The notes below the pieces were generated by a model that had not been told where the DNA came from, searched no databases, and saw nothing but the letters and a program-made list of their open reading frames with translations. Shown here in pieces: positions 51,005 to 60,596 of a stretch of DNA of 64,000 bases. The stretch is from PMP191F sp047602185. GTDB taxonomy: Bacteria > Bacteroidota > Bacteroidia > Chitinophagales > Chitinophagaceae. The position numbers and the translations under genes are program-made. The DNA lies in NCBI GenBank assembly GCA_047602185.1, contig JASGHY010000001.1:5208001-5272000 (forward strand), written 5' to 3'. Position 1 is the stretch's first letter. Every line of letters begins with the position of its first letter.

Positions 51005-52048
51005 ATGTCTACCCGTAAATGGAAATTAAGTGTACTGGATCAAACGCCCATACGCCGCAACAGCAATGCCGGTGAAGCATTACAGGAAAGTATTGAGCTT
51101 GCCAGACTTACAGATAAATTAGGTTACACCCGTTATTGGTTATCAGAACATCATAATACAATAACCCTGGCAGGAGCCGCGCCTGAGATCCTGATTGCAA
51201 GACTGGCGGCAGAAACAAAAAACCTGCGTATTGGTTCCGGCGGTATTATGCTACCCAATCACAGTACATTAAAAGTGGCTGAAAACTTCCGCTTACTGGA
51301 GGCTTTGTATCCCAACCGTATCGATCTTGGTTTGGGTCGTGCACCGGGTGGAGACAGGCTTACTGCACAATTGCTCAATCCTTCCAATACATTCGATCCA
51401 CAGGAATATATTCAGCAGTTAAAAGACCTGCAGGCTTTTCTTACAGACTCTGCATCTGTTGGTAATGCCGGTGGTGGAAAAGTGAAGGCTATTCCCAGCA
51501 TTGAAACTGAACCCGCATTGTGGATCCTTACTTCCAGCGGCGAAAGCGCTTACCTGGCTGCACACCTGGGTATGGCATTATCGTACGCACAATTCATTAA
51601 CCCCATAGGTGCTGCCGAAGCCGTGAGGATCTACCGCGAACGTTTTCGTGCTTCCGCGCAATTGCCTGCACCCCAGGCAAGCGTAGGCATTTTTGCGTTT
51701 TGCTCGGAAAGTGAAGAGATTGCCAGGCAGGTACAGGCTGTAATGGATTATCGCCTGCTGAGCTTTGAAAAAGGCCGGTACGACGAAATCCCTTATTACG
51801 AAGCCATAAAAGATTACGAATATTCCTCAGCCGAATTGCAGAGAGTGCTGTTTAACAGAAATCGCACCGTAATTGGTACACCTGATGTGGTAAAACAAAA
51901 GATCACAGCATTGGCTGATGATGCAGGTGTAGATGAAATAGTACTGGCTACTTTTGCAGAGAAGAAAGAAGACCGGTTACATAGCTATGAACTGATGGCA
52001 AAGATCTTTGGCCTGCAACCACGTAATTCACTGGTAACGGCGGGTTAA
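51005..52048 (+). CDS. LLM class flavin-dependent oxidoreductase (luciferase-like)
   Basis: A 347-residue FMN/F420-type TIM-barrel oxidoreductase of the bacterial luciferase-like monooxygenase class. Family marks are LSVLDQTPIRRNSNAGEALQESIELARL (read as LSVLDQTPIRRNS and EALQESIELARL), RYWLSEHHNTITLAGAAPEI, RIGSGGIMLPNHSTLKVAE, LGLGRAPGGDRLTAQLL and GTPDVVKQKITALADDAGVDE. The protein resembles the YwcH/MsnO8-like group (LxxLDxxP start, SEHHN). The substrate is unknown. A hairpin after the stop has its T-run on the other strand and mainly serves the convergent GLPGLI gene. Confidence 0.92.
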   Translation: MSTRKWKLSVLDQTPIRRNSNAGEALQESIELARLTDKLGYTRYWLSEHHNTITLAGAAPEILIARLAAETKNLRIGSGGIMLPNHSTLKVAENFRLLEALYPNRIDLGLGRAPGGDRLTAQLLNPSNTFDPQEYIQQLKDLQAFLTDSASVGNAGGGKVKAIPSIETEPALWILTSSGESAYLAAHLGMALSYAQFINPIGAAEAVRIYRERFRASAQLPAPQASVGIFAFCSESEEIARQVQAVMDYRLLSFEKGRYDEIPYYEAIKDYEYSSAELQRVLFNRNRTVIGTPDVVKQKITALADDAGVDEIVLATFAEKKEDRLHSYELMAKIFGLQPRNSLVTAG

Positions 52049-52080
52049 AAAGAAAAAGCCGCCTTTAGAAAAAGACGGCT
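52046..52080 (-). terminator. Minus-strand terminator of the GLPGLI gene
   Basis: On the minus strand AGCCGTCTTT (52080-52071) folds with AAAGGCGGCT (52066-52057), nine of ten pairs, across a 4-nt loop, and is followed by TTTTTCTTTTT (52056-52046). It lies 68 nt after the GLPGLI stop. Confidence 0.8.
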
Positions 52081-52147
52081 CCTTAACACAAACAGTGACT
52101 AAAAGGCCAGAGATTCGGTACGGGCAATCTGTGCGATCGGATCCCCG

Positions 52148-52981
52148 TTAATTACTTCTGAATATCATGGTGCGCCCACCGGTATTATTGCCCTGCATGT
52201 CCTTCATTACCTTCTCCCGCTCCTGGTTCAATTCGTTACGGGTAACTCTTTTACCACTTTTAGGTTCTTTAATGCTTGCAAGGTCAACCTTGGGGGTTAC
52301 TTCAAGTGCTTTAAATACATCGCGGCCATTGTTGATATCGATTTCCAGTATCATGCCGGGCAATTGAGCCACATATTCCGGTCCGCCGGATACAGGAATA
52401 GCTGTAGAAAACCACACCACAATGTTACTGGTATCTGTTACCTGCTCTGTGGTGGTTTTACCATCGGCCATTTTTATACTGTTACGGGTTGCAATATTTT
52501 GTGCAGTAGCTTTCTGGCAGAGGTAGTTCAGGATCAATTTGCTTTCGCCGGTCAGCTTCCAGTTCAGTTTTTTAATGGTATCAGCTACGAGGTATGTTTT
52601 AGTGGCAAATTCAGTTTGTTGCGTACGGATGCCTGTAGTGAGATCAGTAAAAAACACATCACTGTTTCCCACCGAAACGGTCCTTACAGTGAGACCGCCG
52701 GAAACCACCGGGCCATCATCTTCAATATCATCAGCAACAGCCCTGCGCAGGCATTGGTTATTGCCAAACAATACTTCCAGCTTATTGCTACGGGTACGGG
52801 GCAGTGAACGTTGCATCTCATCACTCAGCCCGCTGATGCGTATCTGCAGTTCTATTGTATGGTTATACAGGATCCTTCCCTGCTTCAGCAACTCCTGCTG
52901 CGAGGCCTTACCTTGCGGCTCCTGTGCATGTATTACCGAGGCGATTAACATTGCACATCCCGCAATCATTATTTTCTTCAT
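52148..52981 (-). CDS. GLPGLI family protein
   Basis: A 277-residue exported protein (signal MKKIMIAGCAMLIASVIHAQ) of the Bacteroidota-specific GLPGLI family, named for a conserved motif. Here the motif is seen as QLPGMILEIDINNG, preceded by the typical IVVWFSTAIPVSGGPEYVAQ. The central domain has KLTGESKLILNYLCQKATAQ (read as NWKLTGESKLILNYLCQKAT) with its conserved Cys. The family is often encoded near outer-membrane barrel proteins like those here. Function is unknown. The tail is Asn/Gly- and Met-rich (KVMKDMQGNNTGGRTMIFR). Confidence 0.88.
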   Translation of the reverse strand: MKKIMIAGCAMLIASVIHAQEPQGKASQQELLKQGRILYNHTIELQIRISGLSDEMQRSLPRTRSNKLEVLFGNNQCLRRAVADDIEDDGPVVSGGLTVRTVSVGNSDVFFTDLTTGIRTQQTEFATKTYLVADTIKKLNWKLTGESKLILNYLCQKATAQNIATRNSIKMADGKTTTEQVTDTSNIVVWFSTAIPVSGGPEYVAQLPGMILEIDINNGRDVFKALEVTPKVDLASIKEPKSGKRVTRNELNQEREKVMKDMQGNNTGGRTMIFRSN

Positions 52982-53099
52982 AAATTGGTTAAATTTTAGA
53001 ATAACAAAACTATTGTAAGTGCCGTCCGGGGCAGGTTAACGCACCTTGGTTTAATGTTAATTAAGGTTAATACGAAAAACAGCGTAGAAACAAACCGGC

Positions 53100-53107
53100 T
53101 ACTTTTG
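53100..53107 (+). promoter_or_regulatory. -7 promoter element of the histidine kinase/regulator pair (TACTTTTG)
   Basis: The octamer fits TAnnTTTG and ends 5 nt before the ATG at 53113, so the mRNA would be nearly leaderless if this is the true start point. No TTTG is seen at -33, and the assignment is tentative. Confidence 0.45.
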
Positions 53108-53112
53108 TATTC

Positions 53113-54921
53113 ATGGCAAAGAGACGCTTATATATTTCCATTGGGCTGATGCTGCTGGCAATTGTAGCAATAATTGCCTTTCAGTCTTATTGGCTGCATA
53201 AGAACTTCAAGGAAGAAGAGCAAACGCTTAAACTGCGTACCAATGTGTTATTGCGTGATGCGATACACCAGATCCAGGTGGCTAAGCTCACGGACGACTC
53301 TGTTTTTGTACAGGGCTATGGAAAAACAGATACCACCCATAGTGGCGGCGTGTCACAGAAAAAAACACCTGCTCCCCGCGTTGCGGTTAAAGATGACAAA
53401 CAGAAGGGGGCTGCAATACCATTGGACCCCAGTAATATCAAATCGGTTCAGATAGATCATTCAAACATTATTATCCGTACAGAGCCCGGTCATGTACGCC
53501 GGTATGATACGAGTTTATTAAAAGAAAATGACAGCATAGCGCACCGCATTTCCAATGTCGTTATCCGCGCCATGACCCGTACTCCCAACTGGGAAGGTGA
53601 TACTACCATCCGGCTGAAAAGACGTATGTCGCCCGAAGAAGCTATCCGTTTCGGCCTGCCGATGCCGGATTCCGGGGGTACCACATTTGTACGCATTGAT
53701 AGCAATGGAAAAAGAGTGGAGCGTCGTTTGCCACCAAGCGTTACCGGCGTTGTGTCCTATCCTGCAGATGCAAAGTATGAGCGCCGGAACGACAGCACTA
53801 TTTTGTTACGAGGCAGAGTTGCCGCCCGCAATGTGCAACGGGCACGTGTATTCAGCGACAGAACCGGGGGATTCAATTTTGTACAGATCCTGAAAAGTAC
53901 AGAGTCGCTGAAAGATACCATTACCATTAAAGAGTTATCAGATACATTACAGTTAGCATTGATTAAAGAAGGGCTCAGGATACCCTTCCATATAATACGC
54001 AGAGATGTTCCCGATGAAATACCCATGCGTGCAGAGCTGGAACAGGCAAACGAGGTAGTGGTAGGCTATACTTATCCTTTCATCTACAAGCTTGAGTTGC
54101 CCAAAACAGTGAGTTATATTCTCAAGAAACTACTTCCCCAGATTGTAGTATCTGTATTGCTGGTAGGGCTTACTGTATTATCGTTCGTATTGTTGCTGCG
54201 CAACCTGGTACAGCAACGAAAGCTCACCCAGTTGAAGAATGATTTCATCAGTAATATAACCCACGAGCTAAAAACACCTATAGCCACGGTAAGCGTAGCC
54301 ATTGAAGCGTTGAAAAACTTTAATGCACTGAACGATCCTAAGCGCACCAGTGAATACCTTGATATTTCAGGAAATGAGCTGCAACGACTTTCTTTGCTGG
54401 TAGATAAAGTACTGAAGCTATCCATGTTCGAAAAACAGCAGATCGAGCTGCGGTACGAAAATTTTAATATGCAACAACTGGTAGAGGAGGTAGTAAGCTC
54501 TATGCGGTTGCAGTTTGAGAAGTATAAAGCAAAAATAAACGTCAATTTACAGGGAGATAATTTTATACTGAAGGGAGACAGGTTGCACCTTACCAGTGTG
54601 TTGTTCAATTTGCTGGACAATGCATTGAAGTACGGAAAGGCGAACCCTTCCATACAGATAGAACTGATAGACCGTGCCAACGAACTGGAAATGAGTGTTA
54701 CAGATAACGGTATTGGCATTTCACCGGAGTATCGTAAAAAGATATTTGATAAATTTTTCCGTGTGCCTACCGGCGATACGCACAACGTAAAAGGTTACGG
54801 ACTTGGATTAAGTTATGTAGCTTACGTAGTGAAACGCCACAACGGGCAGATGGATGTAGAAAGCCAGCCCGGCATTGGCAGCCGTTTCATTATAAAACTC
54901 CCCAGGACCACACATGAGTAA
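53113..54921 (+). CDS. Sensor histidine kinase with large periplasmic domain
   Basis: A 602-residue membrane kinase. A first membrane helix (GLMLLAIVAIIAFQSYWLH) is followed by a periplasmic sensor of about 300 residues without a known domain, and a second helix at about 337-362 (ILPQIVVSVLLVGLTVLSF region). The cytoplasmic HisKA has H384 (NITHELKTPIATVSVAI), and the ATPase domain shows FNLLDNALKYGK (N box), VTDNGIGISPEYRK (G1) and KGYGLGLSYV (G2). There is no HAMP domain between helix and kinase. It overlaps the regulator gene by 8 nt, so both form one two-component system. Confidence 0.94.
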   Translation: MAKRRLYISIGLMLLAIVAIIAFQSYWLHKNFKEEEQTLKLRTNVLLRDAIHQIQVAKLTDDSVFVQGYGKTDTTHSGGVSQKKTPAPRVAVKDDKQKGAAIPLDPSNIKSVQIDHSNIIIRTEPGHVRRYDTSLLKENDSIAHRISNVVIRAMTRTPNWEGDTTIRLKRRMSPEEAIRFGLPMPDSGGTTFVRIDSNGKRVERRLPPSVTGVVSYPADAKYERRNDSTILLRGRVAARNVQRARVFSDRTGGFNFVQILKSTESLKDTITIKELSDTLQLALIKEGLRIPFHIIRRDVPDEIPMRAELEQANEVVVGYTYPFIYKLELPKTVSYILKKLLPQIVVSVLLVGLTVLSFVLLLRNLVQQRKLTQLKNDFISNITHELKTPIATVSVAIEALKNFNALNDPKRTSEYLDISGNELQRLSLLVDKVLKLSMFEKQQIELRYENFNMQQLVEEVVSSMRLQFEKYKAKINVNLQGDNFILKGDRLHLTSVLFNLLDNALKYGKANPSIQIELIDRANELEMSVTDNGIGISPEYRKKIFDKFFRVPTGDTHNVKGYGLGLSYVAYVVKRHNGQMDVESQPGIGSRFIIKLPRTTHE

Positions 54922-55606
54922 AACACGCATTTTATACGTAGAAGACGAAACATTTTTAGGAAAGATTGTAAAAGAAAGTCTTGAAAGCCGTGGGTTCGAA
55001 GTAACAATGGTGGATGATGGTGCAGAAGTAATGGGGGTATTTAAGCAGATGGAGCCCGATATCTGTGTGCTGGATGTAATGCTGCCTAATAAAGACGGCT
55101 TTACCATTGCAGAAGAGATCCGTGATGTAAACGAGGAAGTGCCGATCATTTTCCTTACTGCCAAAACGCAAACGGACGACCTGGTAAAAGGTTTTTCATC
55201 GGGCGGCAATGATTATATCCGCAAACCCTTTAGCATGGAAGAGCTGATTGTGCGTATTGAAAATGCACTTCGTTTTAAACGCGAAGGGGTTGGTATTGCT
55301 GTTACCGGTGACGAAGTGAGGTTGGGTAAGTATTCCTTTCACCAGACAAGGCAGTTGCTGACATTCAGCGGTACCGAACGCAAACTATCTTTCCGGGAAA
55401 GTGAGCTACTGAAATTGCTCTTTAAGAACCGTGACAAGATAATTGACAGAAAAGATATCCTGAACCTGCTGTGGGGCAATGATTCATTCTTTAACTCCCG
55501 CAACCTGGATGTATATATTACCAAACTGCGTGGTTACCTCAAAGAGGACGAGTCGCTGGAAATAATTACCATTAAAGGGATCGGCTATCGCTTTGTAATA
55601 GGTTAA
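54914..55606 (+). CDS. OmpR-family response regulator
   Basis: A 230-residue regulator with a receiver domain (VEDETFLGKIVKESL; phosphoacceptor D54 in DICVLDVMLPNKDGF; Thr/Lys in FLTAKTQ and NDYIRKPFSMEEL) and a winged-helix DNA-binding domain (RKLSFRESELLKLLFKNRDK; FFNSRNLDVYITKLRGYLKED read as NSRNLDVYITKLRGYL; IITIKGIGYRFVIG). The start overlaps the kinase gene by 8 nt. Targets are unknown, but the neighbouring barrel and GLPGLI genes are candidates by position. The stop overlaps the convergent gene by 4 nt. Confidence 0.95.
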   Translation: MSKTRILYVEDETFLGKIVKESLESRGFEVTMVDDGAEVMGVFKQMEPDICVLDVMLPNKDGFTIAEEIRDVNEEVPIIFLTAKTQTDDLVKGFSSGGNDYIRKPFSMEELIVRIENALRFKREGVGIAVTGDEVRLGKYSFHQTRQLLTFSGTERKLSFRESELLKLLFKNRDKIIDRKDILNLLWGNDSFFNSRNLDVYITKLRGYLKEDESLEIITIKGIGYRFVIG

Positions 55607-55896
55607 ATGCGGGAGGGCTGTACTTTTACCTGTTGCGCCCTTTGCCATAGCCACATAATAGTAAAACTGGGAATAAAGTCAAGCCCGGGCAACAGTTCTT
55701 CAGCAAAATTAAAGAGGCCTCCCAGCACACCTTTCCACCTGCGGAAGGTAAAGTAGAAAATAAGGGCGGATACCGGCGCCCACAAAATATCTGTAAGCTC
55801 ACCTAAAACCGGTACAGCATAGCTCAAATAGCCAATAAGATCCATACAGATGCAAAATGCCAGTGAAACCTGGCGTGATGACTGGTGCATAGGCAT
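55603..55896 (-). CDS. Small conserved membrane protein
   Basis: A 97-residue protein with two or three hydrophobic segments (FCICMDLIGYLSYAVPVLGE; ILWAPVSALIFYFTFRRW; LLPGLDFIPSFTIMWLWQRA). The order DLIGYLSY-PVLGELTDILWAP...FIPSFTI fits a small uncharacterised family found in Bacteroidota. Its stop shares bases with the stop of the convergent response regulator (TTAA at 55603-55606). The start at ATG 55896 gives a short polar N-terminus, and ATG 55845 is a possible alternative. Function unknown. Confidence 0.72.
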   Translation of the reverse strand: MPMHQSSRQVSLAFCICMDLIGYLSYAVPVLGELTDILWAPVSALIFYFTFRRWKGVLGGLFNFAEELLPGLDFIPSFTIMWLWQRAQQVKVQPSRI

Positions 55897-55953
55897 TCAA
55901 TTGCGGATAAGATGCAATAATACCCATGCGGGTTGTATGCTTTCCGGATGTTC

Positions 55954-58900
55954 TTATACCTGCGCTGTTAACAGCCTGCTTTTCAATACAGATTCTATTT
56001 CGTCGATACGGAAAGGCTTGGATATATAGTCATTCATACCGGCCTCAATGCACTTTTCCTTATCGCTGGGCATAGCGTCAGCGGTAAGCGCAATGATGGG
56101 CAGGTAGCAATAAGGTTCCGGCATCTGGCGGATAATACGGGTGGTTGCAAACCCGTCCATTTCCGGCATGTTCACATCCATGAAAATGAGCACAGGTTCT
56201 GCCTGTTGCAGCATTTCCAGTGCCTGTTTTCCATTGAAAGCCTGTAATACTTCGAAGCCCATTTTACGCAGTACTTCAGAGATCAGCATCATGTTAATAG
56301 CATCATCTTCTACTACAAGAATGTTGGCAGCATCGGTAATTTTTGTAATGGTCGGGTGCTCTACTATCTGTGGTGCTGCTTGTTTTTCCGCCATAAACAT
56401 GGAAGAAAGTAATGCATACAATTCATACATTTTTACCGGCTTGGTAAGCAGGCAATGTATGCCCAGTTTTTCTGCCTCATGCTGAAACAGTCCTTTTTCC
56501 AGCGAAGAGGACATCAGTATAGCCGGCTGTGTAATATGTTTAAACCTTTCGCGGATGGCAGTGATCAGTTCAATACCATCCATATCGGGCATGTGATGGT
56601 CTGTAATGATCAGGTCCAGCACTTCATGATTGCGCTGTATGCGTTCCAGTACAGTAAAGGCAGCAGTTGAATTTTCGGCAACCTCGCACTCTATTTCAAA
56701 ATAATTAAAGATCTCCTGCAGCAACCAGCGGTTGGTATTATTGTCATCTATCACCAGCACTTTGCGTAATGGCGGTTTGTGTGCAGGTGATAGCTGTGGC
56801 TTCTGGTTAATTACTTCCAGCGGAATATGCAGGGTAAAAGTGCTGCCTTTATTGGGTTCGCTTTGCACCAGCAGATCGCCTTCCATCAAAGCTGCAAGGC
56901 TTTTTGAAATGGTCAGTCCCAGGCCGGTACCGCCATACCTGCGGGTGGTAGAAGAATCGGCCTGTGTAAAGCTTTCAAATATTTTAGAGAGCTTATCTTT
57001 TGGAATACCAATACCTGTATCACGGATGGCAAATTGTACGTCAAGGAATTCCCGTCCATCTTTCCGGTAAATGCCGCCGGCTTTTAACACTGACACAAAG
57101 ATCTCCCCTTCCTGCGTAAACTTGATGGCATTGCCCAGCAGGTTTACCAATACCTGGCGTATACGCACCGGGTCGCCGCTTACCTGCGAAGGAAGCTCCG
57201 GATCAATGTGGCAGATCATTTCCAGGTTCTTTTCAAATGCCTTTAAGGTAAGGATGTCGATGGTTTCTTCCACCAGCTCATCCAGCCTGAAGGAGGTATT
57301 GTCTATCTGTAATTTACCGGCCTCAATTTTCGAGAAGTCGAGGATGTCATTGATGATATCCAGCAAGCCGTAAGCTGATCTTTTTACGTTATCCAGGTAA
57401 TCGCGTTGCGACTTTTGCAGTTCAGTGGTGAGTACCAGGTCGGTAAAGCCAATAATGCCGTTCATAGGCGTACGCAATTCATGGCTCATATTCGCCATAA
57501 ACTCACTCTTCGCAATACTGGCGGTTTCAGCCATGTCTTTGGCAGTGATCAGTTCCTGCTCCATTTGCTTACGCTCAATAGCGGCAGCCAGGGTAGCAGC
57601 AAAAGATTGCAGGATGGTGAACTCGGTCAGCGTCCATTCACGCTCATTTTTACAATCGCCAAAGCTTACAAAGCCCCAGAAATTATGCAGCGTGAAAATG
57701 GGCAACAGGGCAACAGATTTAATGCCCAGTGCTTTATAATAGTCGCGCGATTCCTGTTCATATATTTTCTGTGTATGGCTGGCGAAGATCTCTTCTTTCA
57801 CCAGTGTGCTGAACAGGGATGATTTTACATTCAGCTCACGGTTCTGGAAGTCAGGATTGCCATGCATTAATTCGTTGGAAGAGCTGTCCCAGTGCAGTAT
57901 CTGGCTGCCATACCATTTGTCTTCGGCAGCATCGTAACGGTTTTTATACACGTTTACGGTATCTACCTGCATTTTGATGCCCAGCAGGTGTATGGCTTCG
58001 CCAATAGCATCTTCCAGACTGTTGTTACTGATAAGCTGGTGTGTAGCTTCTGAAACGGCTTGTAACAACTGGTCTTTACGTCGCAGACTTTCTTCTACTT
58101 TTTTCAGTTCCGTAATGTTGTGTACAAAACCAAGTACACCCCATACCACCCCTTCACCATCGCGCAGCGGTACTTTTACAGTACTCATTACTTGCGGCTT
58201 ATTATCAATTACGTGAGGTTCTTCCAGTATAAATTTGATCTTGCCGCTTTTGATCACCTCCTCATCATCTGTCCAGAAACCACGAATGCCTTTTTCAGCA
58301 TTTCCTTTTACCAGTTCTTCCGGGACGCCTATTTCCAATTCTGTTTTGCCTACAAACTCCTGAGCCATCATGTGCATATTGCTGGCAAAAGCCTGGTTTA
58401 CCAGCAGGAAGCGATGGTCAACATCTTTAATATAGATCCAGTCCGGGGTAGAGTTAATTACGGTACGAAGCAGTTCCTCTGATTGTTTTACATCCTGCAA
58501 CAGTTGTTCTTTTTCTACTTCTGCCCTTTTACGTTCGGTAATGTTGCGCGATGTACAGATGAGGTTGGTCACTACGCCGTTTTCTTTTACTGGTTTCAGG
58601 ATACTCTCCAGCCAGATATAATCTTCGCTTTTAGTGCGCATCCGGTAACGAAGCGTGATATATTCTACATCGTTAAACTGATTGGGATCTTCTGTATTCG
58701 TGAATTTATAAAGATCATCGGGATGAACGTAGTCCTGTATCTTTTTGCCTTCCACTTCCTCACCACGGAAACCTAATATTTTTTCAATCGAAGGCGATAC
58801 GTATTGCAAAGTTCCATCAGGCAGGTTTACGGTAATGATGTCCTCAGAGTGTTCAGCCAGCAGGCGGAATTTCTGCTCACTGTTCTGAATGGCCTGCTCT

Positions 58901-60327
58901 GCACTTTTTTCAGCAGTGATGTCTTTGGCAATACCAAAGCTGCCGTTTTCGTCAACAGTTCTTCCTTTTACAGAAAGATAGTGCAACTGGTTATCGTAAT
59001 CTATTACGCGGTTGGTAAAGCTCAGCTCATAATTCTTATCGTGGCTGTTCTGCATCATCAGTTGCAGCTTTTCAACCAGTATGTGCCTGTCTTCAGGTAT
59101 TACGTAGGTATGCAGGTAGGTTTCAAAAGGAATGATGGCCGGGGCAGGATTGTTCTCTAGCATGATCATCAGTTCTTTACTCAGCTCCAGCTCCTTTGTA
59201 TTGTAATTCATCTTCCAGCTACCCATGCGTGCATAGGTCATGGCGTAAGAAGAGGTAACGATGGCTTCTTCTTTCAGTTCTTCTGCTTTAACCCTGTCTG
59301 TAACATTTACACCGATACCCTGCAGCTCTGAATGTCCGTTCTCATTTTGCAAAGCAATGAACTCCCATTCTGTCCATTCGTAGCGGTTAGAACGGGCAAT
59401 TGGTTTGCGGATAAGCAGTTTAATGACCTTACCGGGATTTCTGTGACATTCATCAGCCATTTGCTGGCAGCGGTGAATATCTTTCGAAAAAATAGTGGTG
59501 TAAAAAGGAATGCCGATCAGGTCTTTTTCCTGGTAGCCAAAATCACCTAAAAAGCGTGGATTGGCATAAGTAAAATTGCCAGCCAGGTCAATACGGATAA
59601 CATAGCTGGTTTGTGAATTAAGAATGGAAGAAAGATATTTTTTCTCCTGCAGCAGCTCGTTTTGTGCTGTTTGCAGGGCCATAAGGTTATTGCGGTTGTT
59701 GCGAAATAGCGGCTCCAGTACCAACACGCCAAGGCATATAAAGGCAATGATCAGTACAATGAATTTACCGGTATTGATGCTGGAAGAAAGTTTTAACTGG
59801 TCCTGCACAATCACCACGTAGTTTTCAGTAAGCACGTGCATGATAGGCAGAAAATGACTTTCATTATACAGCAGGGTTTTGCGGAGGGATGCTTTGTTGT
59901 TCAGCAGGTAAGCTGAATCTGCGTTTAATACTTCTTTTGCCGTATTCACCAGGCTGGTCGAATAGGTTTTCAGCAGGCTTAACTGGTGTGATGCTTCAAA
60001 ATTATTAGGCGCTTTAATACCGGGCATGGTAATTTCCTGGCGCAGAAAGCTATCTGTCTGTGCAAATTCACGGATATCACTTTGCAGATTAAGGTAAGCC
60101 GATTTTTTGCTGCCCTGCGGATAGGTTTCATCCAGCAGCAGCAACGCGTTCTTGGTAATGGCCTGGCTTAAGGTATGCTGCCGCCCTGCCAGGTTTACGA
60201 TCTGGACAAGCTCTTTATTCTCTTCCGATTTTCTGTTGATAAGATAGTAACCAAAGAAGTTGAATAACAGTACACCTGCTAATACGATGGTTGCGATGCG
60301 GAATAGTTTGCGTAACGGACTTTTCAT
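55954..60327 (-). CDS. Hybrid sensor histidine kinase with PAS repeats, GAF and two receiver domains
   Basis: A 1457-residue membrane kinase. An N-terminal helix, a periplasmic domain at about 35-185 resembling PilJ-type sensors (LAGRQHTLSQAITKNALLLL), and a helix at about 187-208 are followed by four PAS/PAC units at about 230-345, 350-470, 478-600 and 610-742. A GAF domain follows at about 770-918. HisKA has the phospho-His near 949 (FMANMSHELRTPMNGIIGF), and the ATPase has LLGNAIKFTQEG, DTGIGIPKD and GGTGLGLTIS. Two receivers end the protein (LIITDHHMPDMDG near 1243; LIFMDVNMPEMDG near 1384). There is no Hpt domain, so an external phosphotransfer protein is expected. Confidence 0.93.
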   Translation of the reverse strand: MKSPLRKLFRIATIVLAGVLLFNFFGYYLINRKSEENKELVQIVNLAGRQHTLSQAITKNALLLLDETYPQGSKKSAYLNLQSDIREFAQTDSFLRQEITMPGIKAPNNFEASHQLSLLKTYSTSLVNTAKEVLNADSAYLLNNKASLRKTLLYNESHFLPIMHVLTENYVVIVQDQLKLSSSINTGKFIVLIIAFICLGVLVLEPLFRNNRNNLMALQTAQNELLQEKKYLSSILNSQTSYVIRIDLAGNFTYANPRFLGDFGYQEKDLIGIPFYTTIFSKDIHRCQQMADECHRNPGKVIKLLIRKPIARSNRYEWTEWEFIALQNENGHSELQGIGVNVTDRVKAEELKEEAIVTSSYAMTYARMGSWKMNYNTKELELSKELMIMLENNPAPAIIPFETYLHTYVIPEDRHILVEKLQLMMQNSHDKNYELSFTNRVIDYDNQLHYLSVKGRTVDENGSFGIAKDITAEKSAEQAIQNSEQKFRLLAEHSEDIITVNLPDGTLQYVSPSIEKILGFRGEEVEGKKIQDYVHPDDLYKFTNTEDPNQFNDVEYITLRYRMRTKSEDYIWLESILKPVKENGVVTNLICTSRNITERKRAEVEKEQLLQDVKQSEELLRTVINSTPDWIYIKDVDHRFLLVNQAFASNMHMMAQEFVGKTELEIGVPEELVKGNAEKGIRGFWTDDEEVIKSGKIKFILEEPHVIDNKPQVMSTVKVPLRDGEGVVWGVLGFVHNITELKKVEESLRRKDQLLQAVSEATHQLISNNSLEDAIGEAIHLLGIKMQVDTVNVYKNRYDAAEDKWYGSQILHWDSSSNELMHGNPDFQNRELNVKSSLFSTLVKEEIFASHTQKIYEQESRDYYKALGIKSVALLPIFTLHNFWGFVSFGDCKNEREWTLTEFTILQSFAATLAAAIERKQMEQELITAKDMAETASIAKSEFMANMSHELRTPMNGIIGFTDLVLTTELQKSQRDYLDNVKRSAYGLLDIINDILDFSKIEAGKLQIDNTSFRLDELVEETIDILTLKAFEKNLEMICHIDPELPSQVSGDPVRIRQVLVNLLGNAIKFTQEGEIFVSVLKAGGIYRKDGREFLDVQFAIRDTGIGIPKDKLSKIFESFTQADSSTTRRYGGTGLGLTISKSLAALMEGDLLVQSEPNKGSTFTLHIPLEVINQKPQLSPAHKPPLRKVLVIDDNNTNRWLLQEIFNYFEIECEVAENSTAAFTVLERIQRNHEVLDLIITDHHMPDMDGIELITAIRERFKHITQPAILMSSSLEKGLFQHEAEKLGIHCLLTKPVKMYELYALLSSMFMAEKQAAPQIVEHPTITKITDAANILVVEDDAINMMLISEVLRKMGFEVLQAFNGKQALEMLQQAEPVLIFMDVNMPEMDGFATTRIIRQMPEPYCYLPIIALTADAMPSDKEKCIEAGMNDYISKPFRIDEIESVLKSRLLTAQV

Positions 60328-60532
60328 GATTTTACCGTATGGAATCTCCGACCTATTGCCAGTATGTCGTTTAAATGGTTGAAAACCGGCAAACGGAGAA
60401 CTAATTGCTACGCAAAAAGCACTCTACTAACCAGCCTTGACCTTATAACTTGAAAAACCTCATTCTATTGAATATCAGGGGTATTTTTTTACCCGATATA
60501 AGCATTAAAATACAGTTTTTTGATATATATCA

Positions 60533-60563
60533 GATCAAAAAGGGGGCCGCAGCCCCCTTGATC
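60533..60563 (-). terminator. Intrinsic terminator of mqnC
   Basis: On the minus strand GATCAAGGGGGC (60563-60552) folds with GCCCCCTT (60547-60540), tightly closed by TGCG, and TTT plus the outer GATC complete the stem. It begins 34 nt after the mqnC stop. The plus-strand reading also has AAAAA/TT flanks. Confidence 0.8.
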
Positions 60564-60596
60564 AGTAAGACCAGTTTTATGAATGTCGCATTTCTG

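Noticed and set aside
54114..54785. Minus-strand frame of 223 codons opposite the kinase
   Set aside because: It is a Ser/Cys-rich shadow of the HisKA/ATPase region, which is unambiguous on the plus strand.
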